A stretch of 64,000 nt of DNA, from positions 24,336 through 88,335 of the forward strand of contig NZ_JABBFW010000022.1 in assembly GCF_012927045.1 (NCBI RefSeq), given 5' to 3'. Of this stretch, positions 8,723 through 16,307 are shown one piece after another (within the stretch, counting starts at the first letter, position 1; each line of letters starts with the position of its first letter). The position numbers were made by a program, and so were the translations under genes. The stretch is from Azohydromonas caseinilytica. GTDB taxonomy: Bacteria > Pseudomonadota > Gammaproteobacteria > Burkholderiales > Burkholderiaceae_C. The notes under the pieces are model-generated. The model was not told the origin of the DNA, ran no database searches, and worked only from the letters and a program-made list of their open reading frames with translations.

Positions 8723-9859
8723 ATGCAAAACCTGAAGCACATGAACTCCCCCGCTGAAGTCCTCACGCGCGTGCAGGTGCTGCGCTTCGTGGCCGCGACG
8801 CTGGTGGTGCTGGGACATGCCCGGCACGAGGCTACCAAGGCGCTGGGCATTGAGGGCACCACGCCCTGGAGCTTTGCGCCGACGGCGCTGTTTGCCGGCG
8901 GCGTGGACATCTTCTTCGTGATCAGCGGCTTCATCATGTTCACGATCTCGGCGCACGAGTTCGGCCGCGGCGGCGCCAGCGCCCGCTTCCTGGTGCGCCG
9001 GCTCACGCGCATCGTGCCCGCGTACTGGCTGTTCACGCTGCTGATGGCGGTGGTGGCGTGGGGGCTGTCGCACAAGGTCAACGGCACGCCGCCCGGGCCG
9101 GGCGAGATCCTGGCCTCGCTGCTGTTCCTGCCGCACCACGACGCCCAGGGCACGCTCTACCCGGTGCTGATGCTGGGCTGGACGCTGAACTTCGAGATGC
9201 TGTTCTACGCGGTGTTCGCCCTGGGCCTGTGCCTGCCCCGCCCGGCCGGGTTGGCGCTGATTGCGGCCTTGGTCGGCACGCTCGCACTGGTCGGCTGGAT
9301 GTGGCCGCTGCAAGCCGCGCCTTTTGCCTTTTGGGCTCAGCCCATCGTGCTGGAATTCCTGTTCGGCGTGCTGCTGGGCTGGCTGCGCCAGCGCGGCTGG
9401 CGCCTGCCCGGCGGCGCGGGCTGGCTGCTAGTGCTGGCCGGCTTCGCGGCGCTGATCCTGGTCGGCCATTTTGGCGCCTCCGAGCCGCTGGACCCGGCCC
9501 GGGTACTGTGGATGGGACTGCCGGCCTTGGCGATCTGTGCCGCGGCCACGCTGGTGCCGCAAGACCCGCATCCGGGCCGCTGGGAGCGTGCCGGCGCCGC
9601 GGCCGGCGACGCTTCCTACGCGCTGTACCTGTCGCATCCCTTCGTGCTCGGCGCCGTGGGCGTGGCGTGGCGGCTGGGCGGGCCGCAGGTGCCCGAAGCG
9701 TTCGTGCTGGTGGCCTACGCCGCCTGCGTGGCTGTCGCACTGCTGTTCTACCGGGCCGTGGAACGGCCCATGACCCGGGTGCTCAATGCTCGGCTGGGTG
9801 TGGGCCGAGGCGCGCGCGACCCGTTGAGCCTGTCCACTGCCAAGGGAGTTGCGCGATGA
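8723..9859 (+). CDS. Membrane acyltransferase 3 family protein
   Basis: This 378-aa multi-pass protein carries the acyltransferase-3 pattern VQVLRFVAATLVVLGHARHE, with the essential-type His in helix 1. GGVDIFFVISGFIM, RLTRIVPAYWLF and GDASYALYLSHPFVLG are family landmarks in the expected order. It is likely to O-acylate an EPS sugar at the periplasmic side. It starts 11 bases after the flippase stop, and its TGA overlaps the ATG of the next acyltransferase (ATGA, 9856-9859). The next gene is a close relative with the same landmarks, so the pair probably arose by tandem duplication and may decorate different positions. Confidence 0.88.
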   Translation: MQNLKHMNSPAEVLTRVQVLRFVAATLVVLGHARHEATKALGIEGTTPWSFAPTALFAGGVDIFFVISGFIMFTISAHEFGRGGASARFLVRRLTRIVPAYWLFTLLMAVVAWGLSHKVNGTPPGPGEILASLLFLPHHDAQGTLYPVLMLGWTLNFEMLFYAVFALGLCLPRPAGLALIAALVGTLALVGWMWPLQAAPFAFWAQPIVLEFLFGVLLGWLRQRGWRLPGGAGWLLVLAGFAALILVGHFGASEPLDPARVLWMGLPALAICAAATLVPQDPHPGRWERAGAAAGDASYALYLSHPFVLGAVGVAWRLGGPQVPEAFVLVAYAACVAVALLFYRAVERPMTRVLNARLGVGRGARDPLSLSTAKGVAR

Positions 9860-10995
9860 ACGATCTCGGCATGCCGGCGTCCCACCAGGGCGAGCGGCTG
9901 TTGTGGGTACAGGTGCTGCGCGGCGTGGCGGCACTGCTGGTGCTGGCCGGGCATGCCCAGGGCGTGCTGCTGGACGCCGCAGCCCGGCAAGGGCAGGCGC
10001 TGCAGCGCCTGCCCTTGCCGCCGGGCGGCTTCGGCGTGGACCTGTTCTTCTGCATCTCGGGCCTGATCATGGTCGTGGCCTCGCGCCCGCTGTACGGGCA
10101 GCCCGGGGCGGCCGGCGCTTTCCTGCGCCGCCGCGCGCTGCGGCTGGTGCCGCTGTACTGGCTGGCCACTGGCCTGAGCGTGCTGGCGCTTCTGGTGGGC
10201 CGCCACGGCCTGGAACGGACCTCGTGGAATGACCTGCTCGCCTCGCTGCTGTTCTTGCCCTACCCGGTGTACGGCGACGCGGCGCAGCCCTTTCCGCTGC
10301 TGACGCTGGGCTGGTCGCTGAACTACGAGGTCTTCTTCTACGCGCTGTTTGCCGTCTTCATTGCCTTGCCGACGCGGCGCGCGGTGGCCTGCACCGTCGC
10401 GGCCCTCGCTGCCATCGTGCTGGCCGGCTCCCTGGTAACGCCCCACACCATGGCGCTGCACTTCTGGAGCAGGCCGATCCTGCTGGAGTTCGGCCTGGGC
10501 TGCCTGCTGGGCCTATGGTGGCTGCGCGGCGCGCCGGCTGCGTCGGCTGCGGTACTTGGCTTTGGCAGTGCCGCGCTGGTGGCCCTGGCGCTGGACCCCT
10601 TCGGGCTGTCCATCAAGCCGGCCGGCGGTTCCACGCCCAACGACCTGGTGCGCGTCATCGGCTGGGGCCTGCCCGCGGCGGCGCTGCTGGCTGCGGCGCT
10701 GTGGCTGGAGCGGCATGGTGTCACCCTGAGCCTGGGCCGCGTGGGCCAAGCGCTGGCGCGGCTGGGCGACTGGTCTTACTCGCTGTACCTGATGCACCCC
10801 TTTGCACTGCTGGCCACGGTCAAGGCCTGGGAACGCCTGGCGTTGCATCAGCAACTGCCGTGGTGGATGCTGGGCGCGCTGCTGCCGCTGGGCTCGCTGC
10901 TGCTGGCCGCGCTGTCCTACCGCTTCATTGAACAGCCGCTGCTGCGCCGCTTGCGTCCGGCGCCGCTGGTGCGCCGCGTGGAGGCCCGCGCATGA
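9856..10995 (+). CDS. Membrane acyltransferase 3 family protein (tandem paralogue)
   Basis: This 379-aa protein has the same architecture as its upstream neighbour. WVQVLRGVAALLVLAGHAQG contains the helix-1 His; GGFGVDLFFCISGLIMVV, ALRLVPLYWLATG and GDWSYSLYLMHPFALL follow at family spacing, with about ten membrane helices. The frame is open much further upstream, but ATG 9856 overlaps the previous stop by four bases and gives the normal length. It is the third acyltransferase in the locus. The inferred role is O-acylation of the EPS or its repeat unit; the acyl donor and acceptor are unknown. Confidence 0.88.
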   Translation: MNDLGMPASHQGERLLWVQVLRGVAALLVLAGHAQGVLLDAAARQGQALQRLPLPPGGFGVDLFFCISGLIMVVASRPLYGQPGAAGAFLRRRALRLVPLYWLATGLSVLALLVGRHGLERTSWNDLLASLLFLPYPVYGDAAQPFPLLTLGWSLNYEVFFYALFAVFIALPTRRAVACTVAALAAIVLAGSLVTPHTMALHFWSRPILLEFGLGCLLGLWWLRGAPAASAAVLGFGSAALVALALDPFGLSIKPAGGSTPNDLVRVIGWGLPAAALLAAALWLERHGVTLSLGRVGQALARLGDWSYSLYLMHPFALLATVKAWERLALHQQLPWWMLGALLPLGSLLLAALSYRFIEQPLLRRLRPAPLVRRVEARA

Positions 10996-11014
10996 GCTCT
11001 CACTGGAGCCCGAC

Positions 11015-12286
11015 ATGAAGATCTTGCACCTCAGTTCGGTCTACGCCCCGCACGCGGTGGGTGGCGCGGAAAAGGTGGTCGAGGTGCTGGCCGAGGGGGC
11101 CGCGGCGCTGGGCCACGAAGTCAGCGTCGCCCACCTGGTGCCGCAGCCGGCCCCGGCGGCGCAGCGCCACGGCGTGGCGGTACGTCCGCTGGCGCACCGC
11201 AACCCGCTGTGGATCCAGGATTCGGCCCGCTACCCCGGCCCGGTGCGCAACCTCAACAAGGTCGCCACCCTGTGCAACGTGCTCACGGCCTGGGACTTCG
11301 AGCGCGTGCTGCGCGAGCTGCGGCCCGATGTCGTGCACACCCATTCCATGGTGGAACTGACGCCGGCGATGTGGGCCCTGGCGCGCCGCCACGGCGCGAC
11401 GCTGGTGCACACCCTGCACGACTACGACCTGCTGTGCATCCGCGCCGCGCTGTTCCACCACGGCCGAGCCTGCGAGCGCCAGCACCTGGCCTGCCGGCTG
11501 TTCTCGCAGGTCAAGCGGCATTTCCACCGCCACATCGACCACGTGGTGGGCGTGTCGCAGGCCATCCTGGACATCCACCTGGCCCAGGGCTGTTTCGACG
11601 CGCTGCTGCCCACGCAGCGTCACGTGGTGTGGAACCCGGTGCGCGGGGCGCAGCGCCCGGTGCGCGCCGTGCGCCAGCCCGGCGTGCCGCTGACCTTCGG
11701 CTTCATGGGCCGGCTGGTGGAGGAAAAGGGTTTGCAGGTGCTGCTCGACGCCTGCCGGCGCCTGCCGCCGGGAGGCTGGCGGCTGCGCGTGGCGGGCCGC
11801 TTGCCCGAGGACAGCCCCTGGCGCGAGGCGGCGCGCGGCCTGCCCGTGGAATGGCTGGGCTATGTCGATGCCGCCTCGTTCCTGGCGGAGGTGGACACGC
11901 TGGTCGTGCCCTCGGTGTGGCAGGAGCCCTTCGGCCTCACCATCGTCGAGGCCTACACGCAAGGCGTGCCGGTGCTGGGCTCGGACATCGGCGGCATCAC
12001 GGAGCTCATCGGTGCCGTCGATCCCGCGGCGCTGGTGAGGCCCAATGATGCCCAGGCACTGGCGCAGCGGATGTCCGCGCTCATCGCGCAGGGGGTGCGG
12101 CCCCTGGCGGCGGAGCCGCTGGAGCGGCTGCTGGCCCGGGTGCGGCCGGCTGCCGTGGTCGATGACTACCTGACGATCTACCAGATGCCGCCCGAGCGCG
12201 TGCGCTCGGCCGCACCCGCGCTGCCGCTCAAGGGCCGCGCGCCCGTCATTGCCGGAGCCGCCGATGCGACTAACCCACGCCAGTGA
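11015..12286 (+). CDS. GT4-family glycosyltransferase (paralogue of the one at 6015)
   Basis: This 423-aa enzyme starts MKILHLSSVYAPHAVGGAEK and has DVVHTHSMVELTPAMW, a middle Cys-containing region, FGFMGRLVEEKGLQVLLDA and the E-x7-E motif QEPFGLTIVEAYTQGVPV. The ATG at 11015 is preceded by GGAG at 11005-11008. It matches the 6015-7268 product block for block, including the GGAE loop and the region after HTLHDYDLLC, so they are probably duplicates with diverged specificity. The C-terminal 40 residues (PPERVRSAAPALPLKGRAPV onward) lie beyond the GT fold and look unstructured. They overlap the start of the HAD-domain gene. Confidence 0.87.
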   Translation: MKILHLSSVYAPHAVGGAEKVVEVLAEGAAALGHEVSVAHLVPQPAPAAQRHGVAVRPLAHRNPLWIQDSARYPGPVRNLNKVATLCNVLTAWDFERVLRELRPDVVHTHSMVELTPAMWALARRHGATLVHTLHDYDLLCIRAALFHHGRACERQHLACRLFSQVKRHFHRHIDHVVGVSQAILDIHLAQGCFDALLPTQRHVVWNPVRGAQRPVRAVRQPGVPLTFGFMGRLVEEKGLQVLLDACRRLPPGGWRLRVAGRLPEDSPWREAARGLPVEWLGYVDAASFLAEVDTLVVPSVWQEPFGLTIVEAYTQGVPVLGSDIGGITELIGAVDPAALVRPNDAQALAQRMSALIAQGVRPLAAEPLERLLARVRPAAVVDDYLTIYQMPPERVRSAAPALPLKGRAPVIAGAADATNPRQ

Positions 12287-14081
12287 CTTGCTGCGCCTGG
12301 TGCGGCGCTTGCCGTCCCTGCGCGTCCTGTCGATCGACCTGTTCGACACGCTGGTCTACCGCCGCGTGAACGACCCCACGGACGTGTTCCGGCTGCAGTA
12401 CCGCCAGGGGGCCGGCCGGGGCCTGCTCGGGGCGATGTCCGAGGCGGACTGGCTGCGCGAGCGCAAGGATACCGAACACCGGCTGGCCCGGGCCGCGGCG
12501 CCGCACGAGATCCAGCTGGCTGAGGTCTACGCTGACATCCAGCGCCGGCTCGGCCTTTCCGACGAGGCCGCCGCGGCGCTGCTGGCGCTGGAGCTCGACA
12601 TCGAGCGCAGCGTGATTGCGCCCTACGAGGAGGTCGTGGACGCGCTGGCGCAGATCCGGCGCGCGGGCGTCGAGGTGGTGGTACTGACGGACACGTACCT
12701 CCCCCCGGCTTTTATCCGTGACGTGATCGGCAAGCTGCTGCGCTGCCCGGCCACCGTGCTGTGCTCCTCCGAGACGCAGGCGCCCAAGCGCACCGGCCTG
12801 GCATTCCAAGAGCTGCTGCGCCGCTACGGGCCGCGGGGCGTGCTGCATGTGGGCGACAACCTCAACGTGGACGTGCGTCGCGCGCGGCGCGTGGGCGTGC
12901 GCGGGGTGCAGACGCTGTGGGCGCGGCAGCGCTGGTCCCAGGAGCACGCCTGGCTGGCGCAGTACGCCCATGCGCGCGGCCTGTGTGCCTGGCGTACGCC
13001 GCACGACGCTGCGCCGGGTGAGGCCGATTCGGCTTCGGTGGCGCGCGCGACGCTGGCGCAGCGCTGGGCCGTGGTGCTGGCGGATTTCACTCTGGCGCTG
13101 CGCGAGGAGGCCCGGCGCGTTGGCGCGACCGACATCTGGTTCCTGTCGCGCGACTGCGAGTCGATATGGCAGGCCGTGTCGAGTCTTCCGGGCTTCTTCG
13201 ATGACCGGCACGGCCGCTACGTACTGTGCTCGCGGGCCAGCGGCTACCCCGTCATGGCGGCGCGGCAGGACGCCCGCTTCGCGCGCTGGACAGGCCGCGC
13301 CGCCACGCCCGCCGACGTGGCTGCGGGCGAGAGCGCCATTGCCTACTACGGCGCGCAGTTGCGGCCTCAGACCCGGCATGTGCTGCTGGTGGACATGGGC
13401 TGGAAGGGCCGGCTGCAGGCCGCCATCGCCGCCGCGCTGCCGCAGGTGCGGGTGTCGGGCTTCTACTTCTCGCTGGAGCCCGGGGCCGAGGTGGAGGCGC
13501 AGGTCAACGGCAGCACCTTCCTGCCCTGGAATCCGCAGGTGTTCAACCAGGCCGTGGTCGAGGCGCTGGCCGGGTTCCGCGAGGCCTCCTGCGAAGGTTT
13601 CGCGCAGGCCACTGACGGGACGCTGTTGCCACGGCTGCGGAGCCGGCTCGATGACGTGGCGCCGGCCGACTACTGCCGGGAACTGCGCGAGAGCCTGGGC
13701 CTGCTGCTGGAGGGCGCGCCGCGCGGCCGCGCGCCCGACCCGGGCGCGCTGCGGCGCGAGGCGGTGGCGCGCGTGTGTGCCTACCCGGACGCGGCCACGG
13801 CCACGGCGCTGCGTACCTGGGCGGTGGCCACGCGCAGCGACGCCTCGGACGCGGCCAGCCTGGTGGACGGCGGCGGCACCTCCTGGCTGGCCCGTCTGCT
13901 GTGCCGGCCGGTGCCGGGCAACGTGTGGCCGCGCGGCGCCGTCTGGAGCTTGACCGGCTCCAGCCGCATGGTGCGGCTGCTGCATGCCGCGCACGACGCC
14001 CAGTTGCTGCTCAGGCGCAGGCTCAAGCCGCTGCTGCGGCCCGGCCGGCTGCCCACCCGCGCGGCGGCGCAAGCGCGGTAG
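12264..14081 (+). CDS. HAD-superfamily protein of polysaccharide loci with unknown C-terminal domain
   Basis: This 605-aa protein has an N-terminal HAD fold (residues about 20-215). Motif I is SIDLFDTLV (nucleophile Asp25, Thr29), motif II is VVVLTDTYLPP, and motif IV is VLHVGDNLNVDV. The usual general-acid Asp two residues after the nucleophile is Phe27, as in FD(I/L)FDTL-type relatives that often accompany polysaccharide genes (COG5610-like). The remaining 390 residues, including DIWFLSRDCESIW and HVLLVDMGWKGRLQ, form a second region I do not recognise. ATG 12264 has GGAG seven bases upstream and overlaps the previous gene by 23 bases. It may be a sugar-phosphate phosphatase or a transferase; the function is open. 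Confidence 0.7.
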   Translation: MRLTHASDLLRLVRRLPSLRVLSIDLFDTLVYRRVNDPTDVFRLQYRQGAGRGLLGAMSEADWLRERKDTEHRLARAAAPHEIQLAEVYADIQRRLGLSDEAAAALLALELDIERSVIAPYEEVVDALAQIRRAGVEVVVLTDTYLPPAFIRDVIGKLLRCPATVLCSSETQAPKRTGLAFQELLRRYGPRGVLHVGDNLNVDVRRARRVGVRGVQTLWARQRWSQEHAWLAQYAHARGLCAWRTPHDAAPGEADSASVARATLAQRWAVVLADFTLALREEARRVGATDIWFLSRDCESIWQAVSSLPGFFDDRHGRYVLCSRASGYPVMAARQDARFARWTGRAATPADVAAGESAIAYYGAQLRPQTRHVLLVDMGWKGRLQAAIAAALPQVRVSGFYFSLEPGAEVEAQVNGSTFLPWNPQVFNQAVVEALAGFREASCEGFAQATDGTLLPRLRSRLDDVAPADYCRELRESLGLLLEGAPRGRAPDPGALRREAVARVCAYPDAATATALRTWAVATRSDASDAASLVDGGGTSWLARLLCRPVPGNVWPRGAVWSLTGSSRMVRLLHAAHDAQLLLRRRLKPLLRPGRLPTRAAAQAR

Positions 14082-14091
14082 CGGAGGACCG

Positions 14092-15987
14092 ATGAGGACA
14101 CTGCACGCCGCTTGCATCGGGTTGCTGTGCAGCACGCTGGCCTGCGCGCTGTCGGCGTCGGTGGCTGAGGACGCCGGGCGCGCGGCGCCAGAGCCGGACG
14201 CTTTTGAAACCTGGTCCACGCTCGCCTCCGCGGAGTCCGTCAGCCCGGCCCGCGCTGCCGAGGGCGACTTCGTGCGCCAGTGGCGTGGCCCCGATGGCCG
14301 CGAAATCCGCCTTGTCGTCAAGCGTCCACGGCCGGCGGCCGACGCTCCCGTCGTCCGGTTGCCGCCGGTGCCTGACGGAGAGGATGCGCAGCCTTACTTC
14401 CAGCGCGCGCTGGCCGAGGTGCGCGAGCGCAAGGCGGGCCGGCTGCTGATCCCGCGCGGTACCTATGTCTTCAAGAGCCTGGCCGAGAAGAACGCGCCCG
14501 GGCACTTGCTGCTGCGCGACCTGAGTGACCTCAGCATCGAGGGCGACGGCGCAACGCTGGTGTTCACGCGCGACCTGCATGGCCTGTTCCTGCAGCGCGC
14601 GCGCCGCGTGCGCCTCAGCGGCGTGACGCTGGACTACGCGCTGCGCACTGTTTCCGTGGCCCGGGCCGAGCGCCGCGACGGCGAGAACGTCCTGGTCATC
14701 GACCCGCGCTACCTGGTGACGGGCGCCGACGCGGTGCGCTACGTCTCGGAGTACGACGCCGCCGCCCAGCGCTGGGTGCCGGGCGGGAAGCGCGTGCTGC
14801 TGCCGCCCGGCCATGCCGACAGCGCGCGCTACCTGGGCGAGCAGGCTTGGGCCTCGCCCGCGTTCAAGACCCTGCAGCCGGGCCAGCGCTACACCGTGTT
14901 CCACCATTGGTACGGCGGGCAGGCCATCCGCATCGAGGACGTGCCGGGGCCGCAGCAGTCCGAGGACATCGTCATCGAAGGCGTCACCATCCATTCGGCG
15001 CCGGGCATGGGCATCCTGGCCTACGGCCTCAGGCGCGGACTGGCGATCGTCGATTCGCGCATCGAGCCGCGCGCCGACGGCAGCAGCCCGGTGAGTACCA
15101 GCTACGACGCGATCCATGTGCAGCTCGGCGGCGGCGACGTGCTGATCGCCGGCAACCGCATCCGGCGCCAGGGCGACGACGGCATCAACCTGAACAACCC
15201 GGTCAGCCCGGTCGTCCGCAGCGAGGATGGCGGCCGGGCGCTGGTGTTGGGCGCCTACTCGCGCTTCATCCGCCAGGGCGACATGCTGGCCTTCTTCGAT
15301 GGGCAGGGGCAGCTGAGCGAGCAGGTGCGCGTCGGCGAGGCGCCGAAGCCGCTGGGCGGGCTCGACCACCGAGTCGTGCTGGAGCGGCCAGTGGACGTGG
15401 CGTCCGGCAGCACGGTGCGTGATCTGGCGCTGCTGAGTGCCCGCTTCGACGTCTCCGGCAACACCATCGAGGACTGCCACTGCCACGGCCTGCTGGCGCA
15501 GTGGCCCAACGGCCGTATCGAGGGCAACACGTTTCGTCACTTGCGCGCCAACGCCATCCGGCTGCTGACCGACGTGGGCCAGTGGAAGGAAGGCATCGGC
15601 GCCTTCAACGTCAGCGTGCGTGGCAACGAGTTCACGGACATCGGCCTGGACACCGCGCCGCTGCTGCCCTGGGGCGCCATCACGGTGTACGGCGGGGCGC
15701 GCGGCGGGCGGCTCGCCACCGAGCCGGTGAACCGGCACATCGAGATCGTGGACAACCGCATCCGCGGCGCGGAACAGGGCTGCGTGACGGTGGCCAGCGC
15801 GCGCGACGTGAGGGTCGAAGGCAACCGTTGCGAGGCCACCAACCGCCAGTCGCCGGGCAAGCCCAGCCTGCAGGTGCTGCAGGCGGGCGAGGTGGTGCTG
15901 CGCGGTAACCGGCGTGAGGGTAAGTCCAGCGGGGGGCTGCGCGTGGAATCCACGGCGGCTGGGGTCAGCGCGCAGGTGGATTACTGA
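14092..15987 (+). CDS. Secreted right-handed beta-helix protein (possible EPS lyase or epimerase)
   Basis: This 631-aa protein has a signal peptide of about 24 residues (LLCSTLACALSASVAED region). It then carries a pectate-lyase-like parallel beta-helix: PYFQRALAEVRERKAGRLLI with IPRGTYVF is the usual entry, followed by repeated V-x-G-N-x-I/F rungs (IAGNRIRRQGDDGINLN at 353-368; IEGNTF; VEGNRCE). Such folds occur in polysaccharide lyases, hydrolases and C5 epimerases. Conserved blocks shared with the opposing gene are HSAPGMGI at 301-308, YDAIHV, GDDGINLN and CHCHGLLAQWPNG. ATG 14092 has GGAGG upstream (14082-14086). It is the last gene of the EPS operon and probably acts on the polymer in the periplasm. 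Confidence 0.75.
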   Translation: MRTLHAACIGLLCSTLACALSASVAEDAGRAAPEPDAFETWSTLASAESVSPARAAEGDFVRQWRGPDGREIRLVVKRPRPAADAPVVRLPPVPDGEDAQPYFQRALAEVRERKAGRLLIPRGTYVFKSLAEKNAPGHLLLRDLSDLSIEGDGATLVFTRDLHGLFLQRARRVRLSGVTLDYALRTVSVARAERRDGENVLVIDPRYLVTGADAVRYVSEYDAAAQRWVPGGKRVLLPPGHADSARYLGEQAWASPAFKTLQPGQRYTVFHHWYGGQAIRIEDVPGPQQSEDIVIEGVTIHSAPGMGILAYGLRRGLAIVDSRIEPRADGSSPVSTSYDAIHVQLGGGDVLIAGNRIRRQGDDGINLNNPVSPVVRSEDGGRALVLGAYSRFIRQGDMLAFFDGQGQLSEQVRVGEAPKPLGGLDHRVVLERPVDVASGSTVRDLALLSARFDVSGNTIEDCHCHGLLAQWPNGRIEGNTFRHLRANAIRLLTDVGQWKEGIGAFNVSVRGNEFTDIGLDTAPLLPWGAITVYGGARGGRLATEPVNRHIEIVDNRIRGAEQGCVTVASARDVRVEGNRCEATNRQSPGKPSLQVLQAGEVVLRGNRREGKSSGGLRVESTAAGVSAQVDY

Positions 15988-16307
15988 GGAGCAGCCGGGC
16001 AATGTCGTTCCTGTTCTCCATCGGTGCAAATCAGCGGCCTTGCCAGGCCACGATCTTCACCCATGTCGCCGGTACGGACGGCACGGAGCTGGAGCACGAG
16101 GTACGGCTGAGCTCCCACGGCCGTGGCCGTGCCACTGTGGTTGCGGCAACCCTTACCCCTGCCCCTCTCCCGCTTCGCGGACGAGGAGAAGCGTGGCGTC
16201 TCGGCCTTTCGGGTTATGGCGCGCAGGGCGCTCCACTCCATGGGCCGTGCCTTGTACGAGGCACGGTCGTGATTTCGTTTCCTCCCATTACCCGGAAAGG
16301 CTCGGCC
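15988..16307. other. Intergenic region between convergent beta-helix genes
   Basis: No convincing gene is seen in these 320 bases. They hold a C-rich stretch (about 16150-16175, cccctgcccctctcccgctt) of the kind seen in dispersed repeats, but only one copy occurs in the window. The hairpin annotated at 16245-16266 lies near the - strand gene's end. Confidence 0.5.
16245..16266. terminator. Hairpin between convergent genes, possible bidirectional terminator
   Basis: CCGTGCC at 16245-16251 pairs with GGCACGG at 16260-16266, extendable by one T-A and one wobble pair around GTAC. There is no clear T-run on either side, so the terminator call is weak and rests on position between two converging genes. 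Confidence 0.35.

Noticed and set aside
14092..15987. Naming the beta-helix protein an alginate epimerase or pectate lyase
   Set aside because: The fold fits several activities, and I could not identify family-specific catalytic residues.
16150..16175. C-rich REP-like sequence
   Set aside because: Only one copy occurs in the window and its inverted partner is missing.
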